64,000 nucleotides of DNA. Source: Lentinula raphanica (taxonomy: Eukaryota > Basidiomycota > Agaricomycetes > Agaricales > Omphalotaceae). A program made the position numbers and the translations under genes. Shown piece by piece: positions 1-11,367 of this stretch (positions within the stretch are counted from its first letter, which is position 1; every line of letters starts with the position of its first letter). Location: contig JANVFP010000015.1 of NCBI GenBank assembly GCA_027919835.1, forward strand, positions 1,218,117 to 1,282,116. The letters run 5' to 3'. The notes beneath the pieces were generated by a model. It did not search any database. It was not told the origin of the DNA and was given only the letters and a program-made list of their open reading frames with translations.

Positions 1-396
1 TTTGAATTGAAATTACCTCCAAAATATCGCAGTATACATCCAGTCTTTCATGCTAGCAAACTTGCCACCTATACGGAATCTACTATTCCAGGACAAAAAC
101 CACCTACTCCTGAGACTATTATAGTCAATGGAAAGGAAGAATGGATAGTGGAGAAAATCTTACAACACCGAATTCGGGGAAAGAAGTTACAATATCTGGT
201 TAGATGGAAAGGTTTCACTAGAGAGGATGACACCTGGGAACCTGTTGCAAATCTAAAAAATGCACCAGAAAAAATCAAAGAATATAAAAAAGAAAATAAT
301 AATGCAGCTCAAAGTATGGAACTGGATCTCTTCTCAACGGAGCTCGAATCTGAAGAGGGGGTAATGTCACAGATTTCCTTATACTCCTATCCTTGA
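1..396 (+). CDS. Ty3/Gypsy polyprotein C-terminus with chromodomain (partial)
   Basis: This is the last part of an integrase from a chromodomain-bearing Gypsy retrotransposon; the frame is open from base 1 and stops at 394-396. It begins with the short integrase C-terminal segment typical of these elements (IHPVFHASKL, matching the family pattern HxVFHVSxL). A chromodomain follows: the motif YLVRWKGFTREDDTWEP carries the aromatic and acidic residues that in related elements bind methylated histone H3 tails and steer integration to heterochromatin. The upstream polyprotein lies outside the window. A polypurine tract and an LTR follow directly, so this is the true 3' end of the element. No stop or frameshift is seen in the part present. 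Confidence 0.88.
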   Translation, partial: FELKLPPKYRSIHPVFHASKLATYTESTIPGQKPPTPETIIVNGKEEWIVEKILQHRIRGKKLQYLVRWKGFTREDDTWEPVANLKNAPEKIKEYKKENNNAAQSMELDLFSTELESEEGVMSQISLYSYP

Positions 397-843
397 TCAT
401 TTATCTTATCTTTTTCCTATTTTATCATTTGATTATCAGTAGTAGTTTATTAGCTAAGCATCTCTGTGCCATCATCTTCTCATATGTACAATCACACAGT
501 AATATCAGGTTACTTGGCTACAGTAACATCAGGGTACCTGACTACAGTAATATCAGGTTACCTGGCTACAGTAATATCAGGTCACTTAGTTACACTGATA
601 TTAAGTTACCTAGCTACATTAATATCAGGTCACTTAGATACACTGATATTAAGTTACCTAGCTACATGGATATTAGATTACCCACTGTTCCAGAGTAGTA
701 TAAATACCCCTCTGTATTCCTGGGTATCCCCCCAGATTCAAGAACATCTTTTATCCTCTTGTGATCAACTTGTGCTCATACTCTGTCACTATCCCCAACC
801 TTTGCAACTACAACTAGGTGAGTTCTAAGTTGTGATAGTGACA
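365..843 (+). repeat. 3' LTR (479 bp)
   Basis: The LTR starts with TGTCAC and ends with GTGACA, a perfect 6-bp terminal inverted repeat of the kind that bounds Gypsy LTRs. It lies a few bases after a polypurine tract. It contains a TATA-like TATAAATA near 700 and an internal array of 24-bp repeats in the promoter-proximal part. The short open frames crossing it are made by the repeat and are not genes. Confidence 0.75.
498..683 (+). repeat. 24-bp tandem repeat inside the LTR
   Basis: About seven and a half copies of a 24-bp unit lie head to tail, starting AGTAATATCAGGTTAC and later alternating with the variant ACTGATATTAAGTTAC. The array sits just upstream of the LTR TATA-like sequence, where LTRs carry enhancer-like repeats. 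A role in transcription is inference. Confidence 0.8.
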
Positions 844-1463
844 TCACTTCAAGGTCCAATCCTTCTCCTTCCTTGCGCTGCATGATGGTGCATGCACTAT
901 CCACGGCAAGTACCTCTGCATCCTCTTAAGTGAGTCGCAGATATTGCAGGTTTGGTGCATTTTCTGAGAGGGTTTGAAAGCGTGAAGCTCAGCACCGGCA
1001 GCACACATCGGCTACGCGGCATTGATGACTAAGGGGGTCACATTTGATTTCGGTTATTTTCGGACATTTGTACAGTTGATTCATCGGATTTCTCGGTCGG
1101 GACCCCCCTGGAGCGGACAGGCCATAAGCGTTGCGATTGAGGCGTGGGAATCGTATTCGGCCTTGTCCTCGAACTCTCACCTCCTGCGCATATAATTGAC
1201 TTTCGCAGCGTTCATCTCACTTATACGCTTATTTCTCTACAAACAGTGGTCATTTTCCTGTCCTCTGCTCGCACCTCTACGTTCATAGTCAAGAGTCTTT
1301 CTCTCCTCTTTTCAAACTTTTTCGTCGTTTCATCACGCGTCCACTTGCGCAAAACTCTTAACAAGCCAGAATCATTATTTCACGCTGAAAAGTCAGACCC
1401 GTTACGCGTCAAACCCAAAACCTCAGATTATCTATCTCGTCAAACGCCCCTTCCTTATTGATC
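844..1463. other. Intergenic region upstream of the MYND gene
   Basis: No gene is seen. The pyrimidine-rich stretch from about 1200 to 1450, with many CTC/TTC runs, resembles a fungal core promoter and 5' leader and directly precedes the ATG at 1464. A TATA-like CATATAATT lies near 1188. Confidence 0.4.
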
Positions 1464-3316
1464 ATGCCGGACAACTCCTTCGACGACGACGACGACCTCG
1501 TGTACGCCGGCTCATTCGTGTTCTGTCGCGAGCACGGCTGCGAATTCTGTAACGAATGCTTTTGTGATCACCGGTTGACCAACAACGTCCAAATCATGGA
1601 CGAGTTGCAGGCTGCTTTCCCGTCTTACAGTGAAGCGCAGTTCATGGTATGAGATTCATTGACCCTTGCTACCGTGCTATCTTTGTCTAAGAGATGCCAA
1701 TGTGACTATTCCACGCAGGATCGACCCACTATCTCATATGTCTACGACAAAGGAGTAGAACGAACCCCGCGAAAGTTGATGGGCTCGCTCAAATGCGAAT
1801 GCAAGAAACATCACGTACTGGATTGTTCGACCTGTTTCGACTGGGCAGCGGTCGCTGTGGAGAAAATAAAGCTTCAATCCAAACAGAAAAACTCAAAGGT
1901 CATCCCTATCGACATCTCAAGAGAGGAGAAAGTCGACTTCTTGCGAAGCATGGGCTTGGATTTATCCCCCGCCACTCGTCTCCCGCAAGATGCGTTGGAG
2001 AAGAAATTCCGGAACGCAATAGACGCGTGTCAATCGTTTGCCACGCTCATTCCAAAACTCCCGTTTGATCCCTCGACTCTTCCGGTGTGGTCAAAGAAGA
2101 CGTGCAAGAAGCCTTTGTTGGAGGTTGTTAATCGGGGGAATATCAGGGAGGCGTATGCTACTTTACAGGCGAAGATGCAAGGGAAATTCAGCGCTTGGGA
2201 TCTCTACGAGAATGCTTTTATGGATATTCGACAAACGATTATGACACTAGGCAATAATATCGACAATGGCAGGAAGACGACTATCATCCAGGACCAAGAG
2301 AGCAAGTGCGCTATCTGCATGCGTGTACGTTTCTTTCGTTGTTCTCTGTGCTGGCTCTGTCTTACCCATGACTCCAAGGTCGTCGACGTCCGGATGCTCA
2401 ATGAAGATACTCCGGTCATGATAGTCTTGTATCGTCGTGGAGCCCGCGACTCACCTTCATTCGACACCGTCAAATGGGTCCAAGAGGTCATGATGACTCA
2501 ACAACCATTGGGGGACAAATCAGGGCCACACCAGAAGAACAAAAGCTCCTCCTCGCGGTCCTGAACGCGAATGCTCGACGACTCTCTCCTGATTACTCTG
2601 TCAAACGCCACTCAAGCGGAACCGAAGCCCCTTTCGCGTTGTCGTTCCTTCTACCTATTGGACCGATTAATCAACGTGATATGGGCAATTTGACTCACCA
2701 TACCGGTTGTGTCGTTTGCGGACAGAAGACAAGAAGCAAATGCTCTCGATGCCTCGCTATGGAATATTGCGGAGCTGGTGAGTGGATATTCGAATCGAAC
2801 AACAACCTCTTCTCAAACTCCCTCGAACTTTGAATAGAATGTCAGCGGGCACATTGGAAAGAACATAAACCTACGTGCAACTCTTTACAGGGCGGAGAAT
2901 GGATCGAATTGACCTTTAGCATGAACACCCCCGAAATGCGAAGTGTCGCCGCACAAGGTGGCGAGATGGCGTTCTGGAACAGCATGGCCAGCGGACCTCC
3001 GAAGGATATTCTGAACTACAAACCGTTAGAAACCGAGCCAGCTTTTCCGCCCAACCTCCACGCGCAAAACCCGTTCCTAATCAAGATCCAAAGAGGGATG
3101 GCACCGGGTCTCCCGCCGATGATGATCTACGACCGAACGCGAACGTTCCAGGTGTTTTTGTGCCATGAGACTGATTCGAACGGGTACGGAAAGACGGCGG
3201 CGCAGATGCATACTGGACAATCGGGGCTCAAGATTTATCGTTGGGCGAAGAGGACTGGTGAGAATCGGTTGAGTGTCTGTTTGAACAGGGCTCCTCCGAA
3301 AGATCCTCTGTGGTGA
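1464..3316 (+). CDS. MYND-type zinc-finger protein, four exons, apparent frameshift
   Basis: Exons are 1464-1646, 1719-2324, 2379-2777 and 2838-3316, with GT-AG introns of 72, 54 and 60 bp. The start is the ATG at 1464; an earlier in-frame TTG is not used. The MYND finger reads CVVCGQKTRSKCSRC, then MEYCG, and continues across the third intron as ECQRAHWKEHKPTC. This is the canonical Cys/His pattern of a domain that mediates protein-protein contacts, often in regulators. The N-terminus is Cys-rich (CREHGCEFCNECFCDH) with a run of Asp, and a second Cys-rich stretch follows in exon 2. In exon 3 the frame must change at the G run 2510-2514 (a one-base loss or two-base gain) to join VKWVQE to the downstream IRATPEEQ segment. 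No GT-AG intron in the right phase explains this. It is therefore an assembly error, a pseudogene lesion or an unusual intron. Length is about 555 residues. The cellular role is unknown. Confidence 0.72.
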
Positions 3317-3686
3317 CTGGTGACTGGTGACGGCTGCTTTTATTCGCTTTCGTAGTAACATACTTATCGACCCAGGCTCATTTGACTTCTCTGATTCGTA
3401 GCATTCTAGGTAATCATTTCCAGGACGAACGGCTTCATATCGTAACTCACAAAGCTGGTAAATTCCATACGTATTGTACATATAGACCCAATACCGCATT
3501 CGACAGGCAATCTGTATTAATCGCTCATTCGCAAACCGTATCCGATCATATGTTATTGTTGAGCAGTGTGTTAGGCCAACGTTGACAATAAGAGTTTTCG
3601 AGACTCTCGGAGAGTCGCCAAGGCAGGTGGAGGTTGGTAGTAAGGCTGTCCAGTGAGCGATTTTCCTACTTGACATCATCACTTCA
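3317..3686. other. Spacer between the MYND gene and array gene A
   Basis: No gene is seen. It holds the 3' flank of the MYND gene. From about 3650 it carries the CCAGTGAGCGATTTTCC sequence that also precedes array genes C and D, and so marks the left edge of the array unit. Confidence 0.4.
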
Positions 3687-3732
3687 TCACTGGCACCGCT
3701 TGCTGAACCCACACTCACCGACGTGCTATAAA
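3687..3732 (+). promoter_or_regulatory. Promoter of array gene A
   Basis: The shared box is present as CACCGCTTGC. It is followed by TATAAAGCC at 3727, 148 bp upstream of the ATG. The 5' leader then has the family word AGAGCTGGTCTC near 3763. Confidence 0.55.
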
Positions 3733-3874
3733 GCCTCAAGCCACGAAAGAAATTTTCTCCAGAGCTGGTCTCCCCCTCAAAATCACAACCAGCTGTAACA
3801 CGCACCTTCTTCGAGAACGTTCGCGCGCCCGTGAACGCCATCTTTCCTATAACAACTACATACGTACCATCGTT

Positions 3875-4542
3875 ATGATATCGACTCGATTCGTTCTTCG
3901 AGCTATTCTCGTACTTGGTGTCCTTTCAACTTCTGGTGTCCTCGCCGCTCCTACTTCGAGTTCGATGCCTCATTCGACTGAGGTTCAGGCTCTTCAATTG
4001 TCCGGATCTCCGATTGTTGGCCGGGCGGTACCAGTCAATGTGCTCGAAACTCGCGGGGCTGTGGTTTCCATTGTGAGTCTCCAACTTCAATACCTTCCTT
4101 TGGCAGTATACTGAATGATGTCCGTTCGGATTGAATCGTCCCAGATCAAAGACAACCTTGAAAATTGGAATGTGAGTAGTCATGGATCGTCTTGAGTTTG
4201 TCTCTCTAACCATTCCTATGGCGTACCTTCTGTACCCAGCTCAAAACAGTACAACAGAAACTAGAGGCCCTGGACGAGGCTGTGGAAAAACTAAAGGTTG
4301 CGGTGAATTCGAGCAACTTGAAGAAGAAAAAGCCCGCCACGGTCGATAGCTTGCAGAACATAGTTGATGGATACGAAGAAGTATTAGGAAAGATGAAAGA
4401 GCTGGAAAGCATTTCCTCCGGCATCGGCCAGGACTGGCAAGAACGTCGTACTGCGGTCGAAGCAGCTATTGGTGGACTTAAAGAAGCACAGGCGAAGTTG
4501 AGAAGAAAAATCGAAGCTGAAAGACATCGAAAGGCTTCGTAG
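3875..4542 (+). CDS. Array gene A: small secreted protein, three exons
   Basis: Exons are 3875-4072, 4145-4171 and 4240-4542, all phase 0, giving about 175 residues. The first 25 residues are a signal peptide (RFVLRAILVLGVL, then GVLAAP), with predicted cleavage near AA|P. A short linker leads to VLETRG, the [LI]-x-x-R-G motif found in every array member. A 9-residue exon follows, then a highly charged, almost certainly helical or coiled-coil C-terminal module rich in Lys and Glu. No Cys occurs in the mature part. It groups with G and H by its MxxRFVLRA start. The 3' flank has a diverged copy of the shared motif (4621-4650). No known domain is recognised. Secretion is a strong inference; function is unknown. 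Confidence 0.75.
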
Positions 4543-6549
4543 GATAGTCGACAGTAGGAGGCTTTACTGGGGAGAAGTTGAGATCAAAGGTGTTGCGGTG
4601 CAGGCTACTACTAGTAGCTAAGCGGTAGTATTCTGCTGTGATTTTGTATTGGCGTATCTCAGGAAGATCTTGCAAGCTACTATGAAAGATTGACGTTGTG
4701 GCCTCCTTGAGGCTTGAGCTTGAGCTAGTGCTTGCCCAGTGGTCGTCGATGTCGTTGCAAGTTGAAGTTCTCACGATTCGGATTTAGAGCCGGCTCAGGC
4801 CGTAGATTTCATTCCCACGCCTGCTTTCACCTTTCTGATCACTGCCTACCAGTCTCTACCCTTCTACACCGTCTACGCTAGGAACTATGTACGATACCCG
4901 CCTCCGTCGCTCATTCAGGCCTTCAGGCCTCCAGATAATGCAAGCTATGACGACTACTTATTGATGCATCCTTCGGACTGCGGCTACCTCAACAGAAATC
5001 ACCGCATCGCGTGACTGTTTCTAAGCAGTGCCGATCCAGACACCACGACAGCCCTTCACCAGCCTTCACCATGACAAGTATCTCAACAAATGATCCTGGC
5101 ATACTCCTACGCCAATTATTCTCTGATGATACCCTTGCGAATGAGCTGGTCGTGCGCGCGCGAACGAGATATGGGTGTCCAATCAGAGATAAATAACTCA
5201 GACGTTTAGAAGCTATTGGAGGCTGGAGCTCATCGCATATTAGTTTGTGAGTGCCTGATTTCTGGTAGCTAGGAGAGTTGCGCCCTTAACTTACGCTTAC
5301 GATGCTCTTACGATTGCCTTAGACTCGAAGTTAGAGCTCGCTTGGCCTGGCTGCCCTGCTGAGTGAGTGATTTACCTAGTCAAGGCTATCCAAGATGTTA
5401 CAAGGCTATTCAGTACTTAGTATCCAGTGAGTGATTTCTACGATCAATGGTATTGACTCACTCATACATCCCCGAGTAGTGCATCGTCTTACGGTGCCCT
5501 TGCGTGAAAAAAACTTTTCTCAACACGACCCTATCTAGTATCCAGTTCGCTTCACATTTTTCTCGCCATACATACAAGACGGATTTCGTGTCATTCTTAC
5601 CACCAATACAATTTCTTCAAACCGAAAATTGCCATCCAGACTGATTCGACCAATCAGGACATGCGAACCAATCGCAGTTTTAGATGGATGTTTGCATGAA
5701 CGCCATTGAGCTCAAGACGCCAAAACGACTAGCGAGGCTCGATGAAATCAGACAGAAAAGACGCTCAACTTGCTTCCATTGACACTGCTCAGTCCATCTC
5801 CTTTCGACCCGAAGCTGACTTCAATGCTGCATCTTATGTCCTGAACTCGAACGGTTGAACACTCGGAGGACCGAGCACTGGTGAGGAACATCAACCGAGA
5901 TTCCGAGCGAATTTCGCTAACGAAACCCGAAAGCGTTGATTGTCCACTCCCAATCCTGACTCTTGTCAGCTCTTATCAGGCTCTTGTTCATTTCAAGGTT
6001 CACGCCTACGTGCAAACATCGTCTTTTTTGCCTTAGACATTACCTCTTTAAACGAAAAGATCATCGCCATACTCTCCGTCTGCAGGCCGTAGATCCGAGT
6101 TTATTCACTCGAGAGTCAAAACATATCGAAAGAACGTTCATTAGGTTTGACCTGGTTTGACGGGAGACCACTAATGCAAAACAGAGGAACTTTCGCCCAC
6201 TTCTCGATACATATCCCTCGAGATCACCGCCGATTCAACTTCAAGTTGGTTGTATATTCCCGTGCGAGACAATCAGCGTAAAATACTCATCCGGTCGTGA
6301 GTGTTTGATATCTTGCAACACTCAGCGTCTTGAGTATCTCACTTGTCGAGGCCCGACTCGGTTCCTTGAGTGTTCCACTCTCCCAGTGGTCGCCGAACAG
6401 GCTTTTCAGTAACTTATGTTTTATCTGTTTGACCATTTATGTGACTGACTCAAAAGTAGAGCATCGATTCGAAGTCCAAATGATTGATACAAGGCTAATC
6501 ACTACCATGATAGTGAGCACGTTCCCTATCTAATAGTACTAATCACCCT
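4543..6549. other. Spacer A-B with duplicated, decayed blocks
   Basis: No intact gene is seen. 4990-5220 is a block that recurs at about 9540-9640, 13540-13740 and 19180-19350 (CCAGACACC, CTACGCCAA and CGAACGA landmarks). 5400-5560 recurs at about 9780-9930 and 19540-19650 (AGTGAGTGATTTC...GATCAATG). 5835-6430 is the upstream block of gene B; it recurs upstream of C and D and once without a gene. The blocks show that the whole unit, not only the coding part, was duplicated. Confidence 0.55.
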
Positions 6550-6680
6550 CAATGACTAGATCATCACCGCTTGCAATCATCTCCATGATGACACGCACGA
6601 TCTTTGCCTTTTTTATTCTTTTTTTGCGAGATTTTGTATTTTTTTTGAGCGTCGATACCCATCTCCGTGCTATACATAAA
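6550..6680 (+). promoter_or_regulatory. Promoter of array gene B
   Basis: The box TCATCACCGCTTGCAATC lies at 6561-6578 and the TATA-like TATACATAAA at 6671-6680. After this come ACCCAAGCTACACGACCC and the leader words AGAGCTGGTCTCC and TCGCAAATCGCAACCAA, all shared with other array members. Confidence 0.65.
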
Positions 6681-6815
6681 AACCCAAGCTACACGACCCA
6701 TGTTTCCCCTCCCAGAGCTGGTCTCCTTCGCAAATCGCAACCAACGCACACACACTTCTCCGAAAACGTTCAACGCCATATTTGCATAGTATCTGAATCG
6801 CATCTACGTTCTGCT

Positions 6816-7429
6816 ATGACTCGACTCACTCGACTCACTCTTCGAGCCATCCTTATGCTTGGAGTCCTTTCTTCTGGTGTTCTCGCCGCTCCTGCTTTGA
6901 CGCCTCCCTCGAAAGAGTCCCCGACCGACTCCGTTGAGGCTCATCACCAATGTTCCGATCCACAGATTGGTGCCTCGGCGACGGCGGTTGTCCATGCGCT
7001 CAGAGCTCGTGGAAACTGTTTTTCTCAATCCCCCGACGCAGTTGAAGCGGTTGAACTGGATCCAGTGAGAATTTGCTTTTGACCTGTTTCCCTCATCATA
7101 AATGTTGATATTCTCTATAGCTCACTGCAACGCTCAACGAAATGGACAAAATCTTAACCAATCTGGGTTATCCACGTGCAGTGGAAGACCGTGGCCCCAC
7201 GAACTTTGGTAATATAAAGGGAAGGATCATGCAGATCACAGACCATCCAGATCGCGCAAGGTACACGTCACTGGAAGGATCCGTCAGGACAGCTCATAAC
7301 AATTTCGCGAAGCTCTTCGAGCTTGTCGCAAAGCTGGAACTTGAAGCCCCAGAAGGAGTTTCTTCCCATGACTTGCGAGAAGCGGGCTTGACACTCAGAG
7401 CTTGTGTTATCGTGTCTCGGAAATGGTAG
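6816..7429 (+). CDS. Array gene B: small secreted protein, two exons
   Basis: Exons are 6816-7064 and 7121-7429, phase 0, about 185 residues. The signal peptide starts MTRLTRLTLRAILMLGVL and ends GVLAAP. The mature N-terminal part has one Cys in HHQCSD and the conserved ALRARG followed by NC. The second exon (LTATLNEMDKI onward) is a predominantly helical module with no recognised domain. The ATG at 6816 was chosen because the same ATG and signal peptide occur in D and F; open frame upstream is chance. The small extra exon seen in C-F is absent. The shared 3' motif GGATAGACTGGTACTATC lies about 40 bp after the stop. Function unknown. Confidence 0.75.
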
Positions 7430-7655
7430 GAAACATGGTCGGGAAGTAGCTATCGATGTTGTTGGGGATAGACTGGTACTATCACTGTGATTCGTACTAC
7501 GATTACAACTATCAAAAGAAAATAGTTGGTGGGACTTTGCTTGAGTGAGTGCGTTGTCCAATAATATGAGTGTGGCGAGTCGGAGATCAGATTGATAGTG
7601 GAAACTGTAGTCTGTGACCACTGGACACTGTCAGTATTGCCAGGGAGCGGCAATT

Positions 7656-7674
7656 GGGGGGGGGGGGGGGGGGG
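7656..7674 (+). repeat. G19 homopolymer
   Basis: An uninterrupted run of 19 G lies in the 3' flank of gene B, about 225 bp after its stop. It could be a local replication-slippage or quadruplex-prone tract, or partly a sequencing artefact. Confidence 0.9.
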
Positions 7675-8079
7675 AACTTCCTGATCCGTAGTAGTTACTG
7701 TCTGCGTCAAAAAGATCAGAACATTGCTCAAAATACTCCATTGTGGACCCCACTGTCAGCTGGCAGGCGATTCTGCCTGACCCGTCAAACGGGACAAAAT
7801 TTTGAGGCCTCGAGAGTTACGCGTTTGAACTTTGAAGGCGGCTGAGGGGAATTGAGGATTAAGACTTGAGACTCGAGAGGATCCACAAGGCTATCATCTG
7901 GCTCCGGCGGTGAGTGAATTTTACAATGTGATAATTCGAAACCGTCATCCTTCAACTTCCTACTCCTCCTCGATTCACTGTATTTCCTCGTTCTCGTCCT
8001 CCCCTGCCAACGCATTCTATCGGACCTGAGCAAATCCAAGTCACCTCAAATTGAACTTGACCCACTGACAAAAACCCTC

Positions 8080-9100
8080 TAAATCTCCTCTTCCTTCTCC
8101 ACCAACACCCGTCTCCTCACACCTGCCATCGTCGGGTCCTTCGCCCACTCAGATAGTAGGAGAGCGAGTCAGAGGGATACTTATGTGGCATACCAGTTAC
8201 CCTTGTCCTCGGAGTCGGAATTTGGCGCTTATGAGCGCTTATGCCAGAGCCCGGCATGATGTAATCAGATCCTGAAGCGCTTCGACCTGCTTCGACCTCT
8301 TGGTTCTTCTTGGTTCTTCTTGGTTCAACTTTGGCACCTCAACAATGGGATCTTCTGTTCAAATACAGCTATACCGCTTCGTTCTGCTCAAACGTAGATC
8401 CTGGTCCGACGCAGCTTCATCGAAGAATTCCATTTGCTTGTGGTGGTAACGTGCCAACTCCCGAGATTTTGTGAGTGACTTTGGAACGCTTTGGAATGCA
8501 TATCATAACCGATAACATACACGCTCAGATTGAAAGTGCTCCTTATTCCTTGAACACCAATGTTTTCGGCCATTGCTCTCAACCTCCGGGGTAGACTGGC
8601 ATTAGGGTTGGTCTCTATATTCACGTACGTTCTTGTCGCGCTGGCTCTCTTGCTTGTGAACTTATGATTGATATCTTCTAGGCTTGTCCTCGCTCCCTAG
8701 ATGTAAAAATGACCGAGGAACAACGAACACCTGTATCCATGTCATGCATCCCATCAGACGCAAAGTCGACCCCAAAACCCGGAGTCCCGGACTGGAAATG
8801 GAGCATTGCGAGTATTGAAGGGATACTGAACGTGCGTCCTTTGGCTCTGACCTTGGAAGTTCTCTGACATCCATCGTGTAGTCATCTACAAACCTCAACA
8901 CTGACCCGATCGCGACATCGATACTACTACGCTGGGGCTGACATACCCATTATTGGTTGTCACAAAACTGAAAGGTGGTGTCAGAACCACACCCTCCATT
9001 GTTGCGTTCATGAAAAACCCGGTTTTGTCAGTCTTCCTGCGAAACGTCACACTATTCTCAGCCGCCAATAACGTTTGTGCTCTCAAGCGTCATTAGAAGC
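8080..9100 (+). other. Duplicated block, probable relic of an unknown gene (copy 1)
   Basis: This block aligns by eye with 12310-13440 (CTTCCTTCTCCAC, GGCATGATGTAATC, GCTCTCAACCTCCG, CAACGAACACCTGTAT, GACATCCATCGT landmarks). It contains intron-like GT-AG pairs (for example about 8624-8682 and 8831-8880). An ATG at about 8710 opens MTEEQRTPVSMSCIPSD. A hydrophobic stretch is encoded near 9000-9060, but no continuous model holds. Copy 2 lacks that ATG. I interpret both as decayed copies of a gene that was duplicated with the array. The product is not recognised. Confidence 0.35.
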
Positions 9101-11091
9101 CCAGCCTGATTTGACTCCCGTGTATCCTTCCACCAAATTCTGTGGGGCAAGAAGCACTCTCTAGGCAAAGGCGCTTTCGCCCCGTCTTTTGACAAAGAAC
9201 CTGCCCGTCGCCCGAGCTTCTGATAAGCATGTCGTTAATCTGAAGGCTTTACCGCTCAGGATGCTCCATTGTATGGAGGGTCTGAGCAGGAACGACAGGT
9301 AGCTGCCGCCTCCAGCTTCTAAAATTAGTCATGTCCCGACCTCCTTCATCACCTGCATACATTGGATTTGAGGCCGGTCTTTTCCAGTTCCAGTCGTTAT
9401 TTTCTCACTGACATTGGTTATTAGTATCTTAGGTTTCGACAACCAGAACTCGAAACTCTCTTTGCTTAGCCCGTTTGCATCTTGACCTCCTCTCCTGACG
9501 CGATCTGCAGAAAGAAGCCTTTCACTTCTGCATTTTACAGCTTCTAAGTCGTCTGCCGTCGATCCAGACACCGCCACAGTCACATACTTCAAGAAATGGA
9601 TTTGGGACATTCCTACGCCAACTTGAGCATGCAGAGTAACTTGTGTCTATCCAACATAGACGCGGAACGAATTCGTTTAGTCTGGCTGTCCCATCTAGTG
9701 AGTAATTTTCATAGTCATAGTCATTGCCAATTGGTATCGAAACGTTCTTTGACTAGATCCTACTAAGGCTATATCTGAGGCTATCCATAATCCAGTAGTA
9801 GCCAGTAGTATCCAGTTGGCAGTGAGTGATTTCTTTGATCAATGATCCTGAACTACACCTTCCCCGAATAGATAACTCGTTAAACGTTTCAATTGTGCCC
9901 TTGCGTGAAAAACGTTTTCTCCCAGCACGGCGCTACACAACAGTCCACAACCCGTCCCCTTCGATGAGCCCATGCGAAGGGACAGAATATTCAAGCGCTA
10001 ATAATTAAATACCTCGAGTCTCGCGTGTTTCTGATGATACATTATGTCTCTGCTTGCGTCCTGAACGGTTGAACACTCAGCGGACTGAGCTTGGTGAGGA
10101 ACATCAACCAGAACTCCGAGAGAACGATCTCTAACGAACCCCAAAGGTGTTGATACTCCACTCCCAGTCGTAACTCTTGTTTGGCTCTTATTCACTTAAA
10201 GGTTCACGCCTACGTGCACACATCGTCTTTTTTGCCCTTAGACGTTACCTCTTGGAGTAAAACGAAAACAATTGTCGCCACTCTCTGTATACAGGCTGTA
10301 GATTTGACTTGAAACGCGTCGAAACCACGTCCATCAGATTCGCGATCGACGGGATTCGACCAACTCAGAACAGAGGAAATTTCGCCCACATCTCAATACA
10401 TACTACCACTAGAGAATCATACCGCCTCATACCGCCGGTTGTCCATTCCTGTGCCTTCCTGTGCCCACTTCTCAGCCTCATCGCTTGGAATTTTCCGCTG
10501 CTTCCTCCATCTGCACAAGGAACAATGATGTGAGAGCTATCGTACTGAATCTTGATAAAAAAGAGATGGTCATATTTTCCTTCGAGACAGAAGAAAACAC
10601 CTCGTTTCAGTGTATGCTCGCTTCGAGTGAAGCCTACGAACTCATATGGACTCTCTTTCTCTCCTAGTACTCTCTCTCATCAGACGGGTTTCGCCATATG
10701 ATGATATCGAGGGAAATTCGAGAATCGAGATAGATCCGGTTACCAATGAGGTGCGTGAAAATATCTCTGTGTAACAAGGTGTCATTCATTCAAATCCCAA
10801 ACGTTCATCTCTAGCCTTCAAGACCGACAGCGTAACATACTCTTACTTACGGATGTTGAGTCGTGTCTAGCAACACTCAGCGTCACTGTTGGGTATATGA
10901 CTGGACAAGCTAAGGCCCAAGGCTCTCTTGAGTGTTCGAGCTTCCGGTGGTCAAAAAGGCCTTTCAGAGCTTTACATATCGGTGTTCGATCTTTTGTTGA
11001 AATCCGGATGTCCAGAAGCCATATCTTCAAGGCTATCAGACTCCAGAGGCTATCCAGTGAGCAATTTTCCCAACTAACGGTATTCATCATC
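9101..11091. other. Spacer B-C: relic blocks and upstream block of C
   Basis: No intact gene is seen. 9540-9640 and 9780-9930 are further copies of the spacer blocks found between A and B. 10050-11000 is the upstream block of gene C, with CACTCAG...GGAACATCAACC, GTTCACGCCTACGTGCA, CCTCGTTTCAGTGTAT and GAGTGTTCGAG landmarks shared with B and D. Confidence 0.5.
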
Positions 11092-11229
11092 CCTGACCAA
11101 ATCATCACCGCTTGCAGTTATATCGATAACACGCCCGATTTCTTTGTTTTTTGGGAAAAATATTTTTCGAATAATTTTTCTATCCTTGAGCGTTGATATA
11201 TGATACCCATCACCGTGCTAAACATAAAG
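11092..11229 (+). promoter_or_regulatory. Promoter of array gene C
   Basis: The box ATCATCACCGCTTGCA lies at 11101-11116. A weak TATA-like TAAACATAAAG follows near 11218 and the leader AGAGCTGGTCTC near 11257. The promoter is preserved although the coding start is damaged. Confidence 0.6.
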
Positions 11230-11367
11230 ACCTGAACTACACGACCCATTTTCCCCTCAGAGCTGGTCTCATTCGCAAATCGCATCCAACACACACACGC
11301 ATCTCCGAACTTGACGTTCAGCGCCATCTTTGCTACAACTACTACTTACGTTCTGCCTCGTTCTGCT

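Larger units (their letters stand above)
1..843 (+). mobile_element. 3' end of a chromodomain Ty3/Gypsy LTR retrotransposon
   Basis: The element runs in from the left edge with the integrase tail and chromodomain. A purine-rich tract (GAAGAGGGGG, about 352-361) precedes the LTR at 365. The right border is set by the LTR terminal inverted repeat TGTCAC/GTGACA. The target duplication cannot be confirmed because the left end is outside the window. Confidence 0.8.

Noticed and set aside
393..828. Two overlapping open frames of 101 and 120 codons
   Set aside because: They exist only because the 24-bp LTR repeat is a multiple of three and stop-free. They lie inside the 3' LTR.
3077..3841. Long - strand frame of 254 codons opposite the MYND gene end
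   Set aside because: It overlaps a supported + strand exon, then crosses the spacer and promoter of gene A; no domain or conservation.
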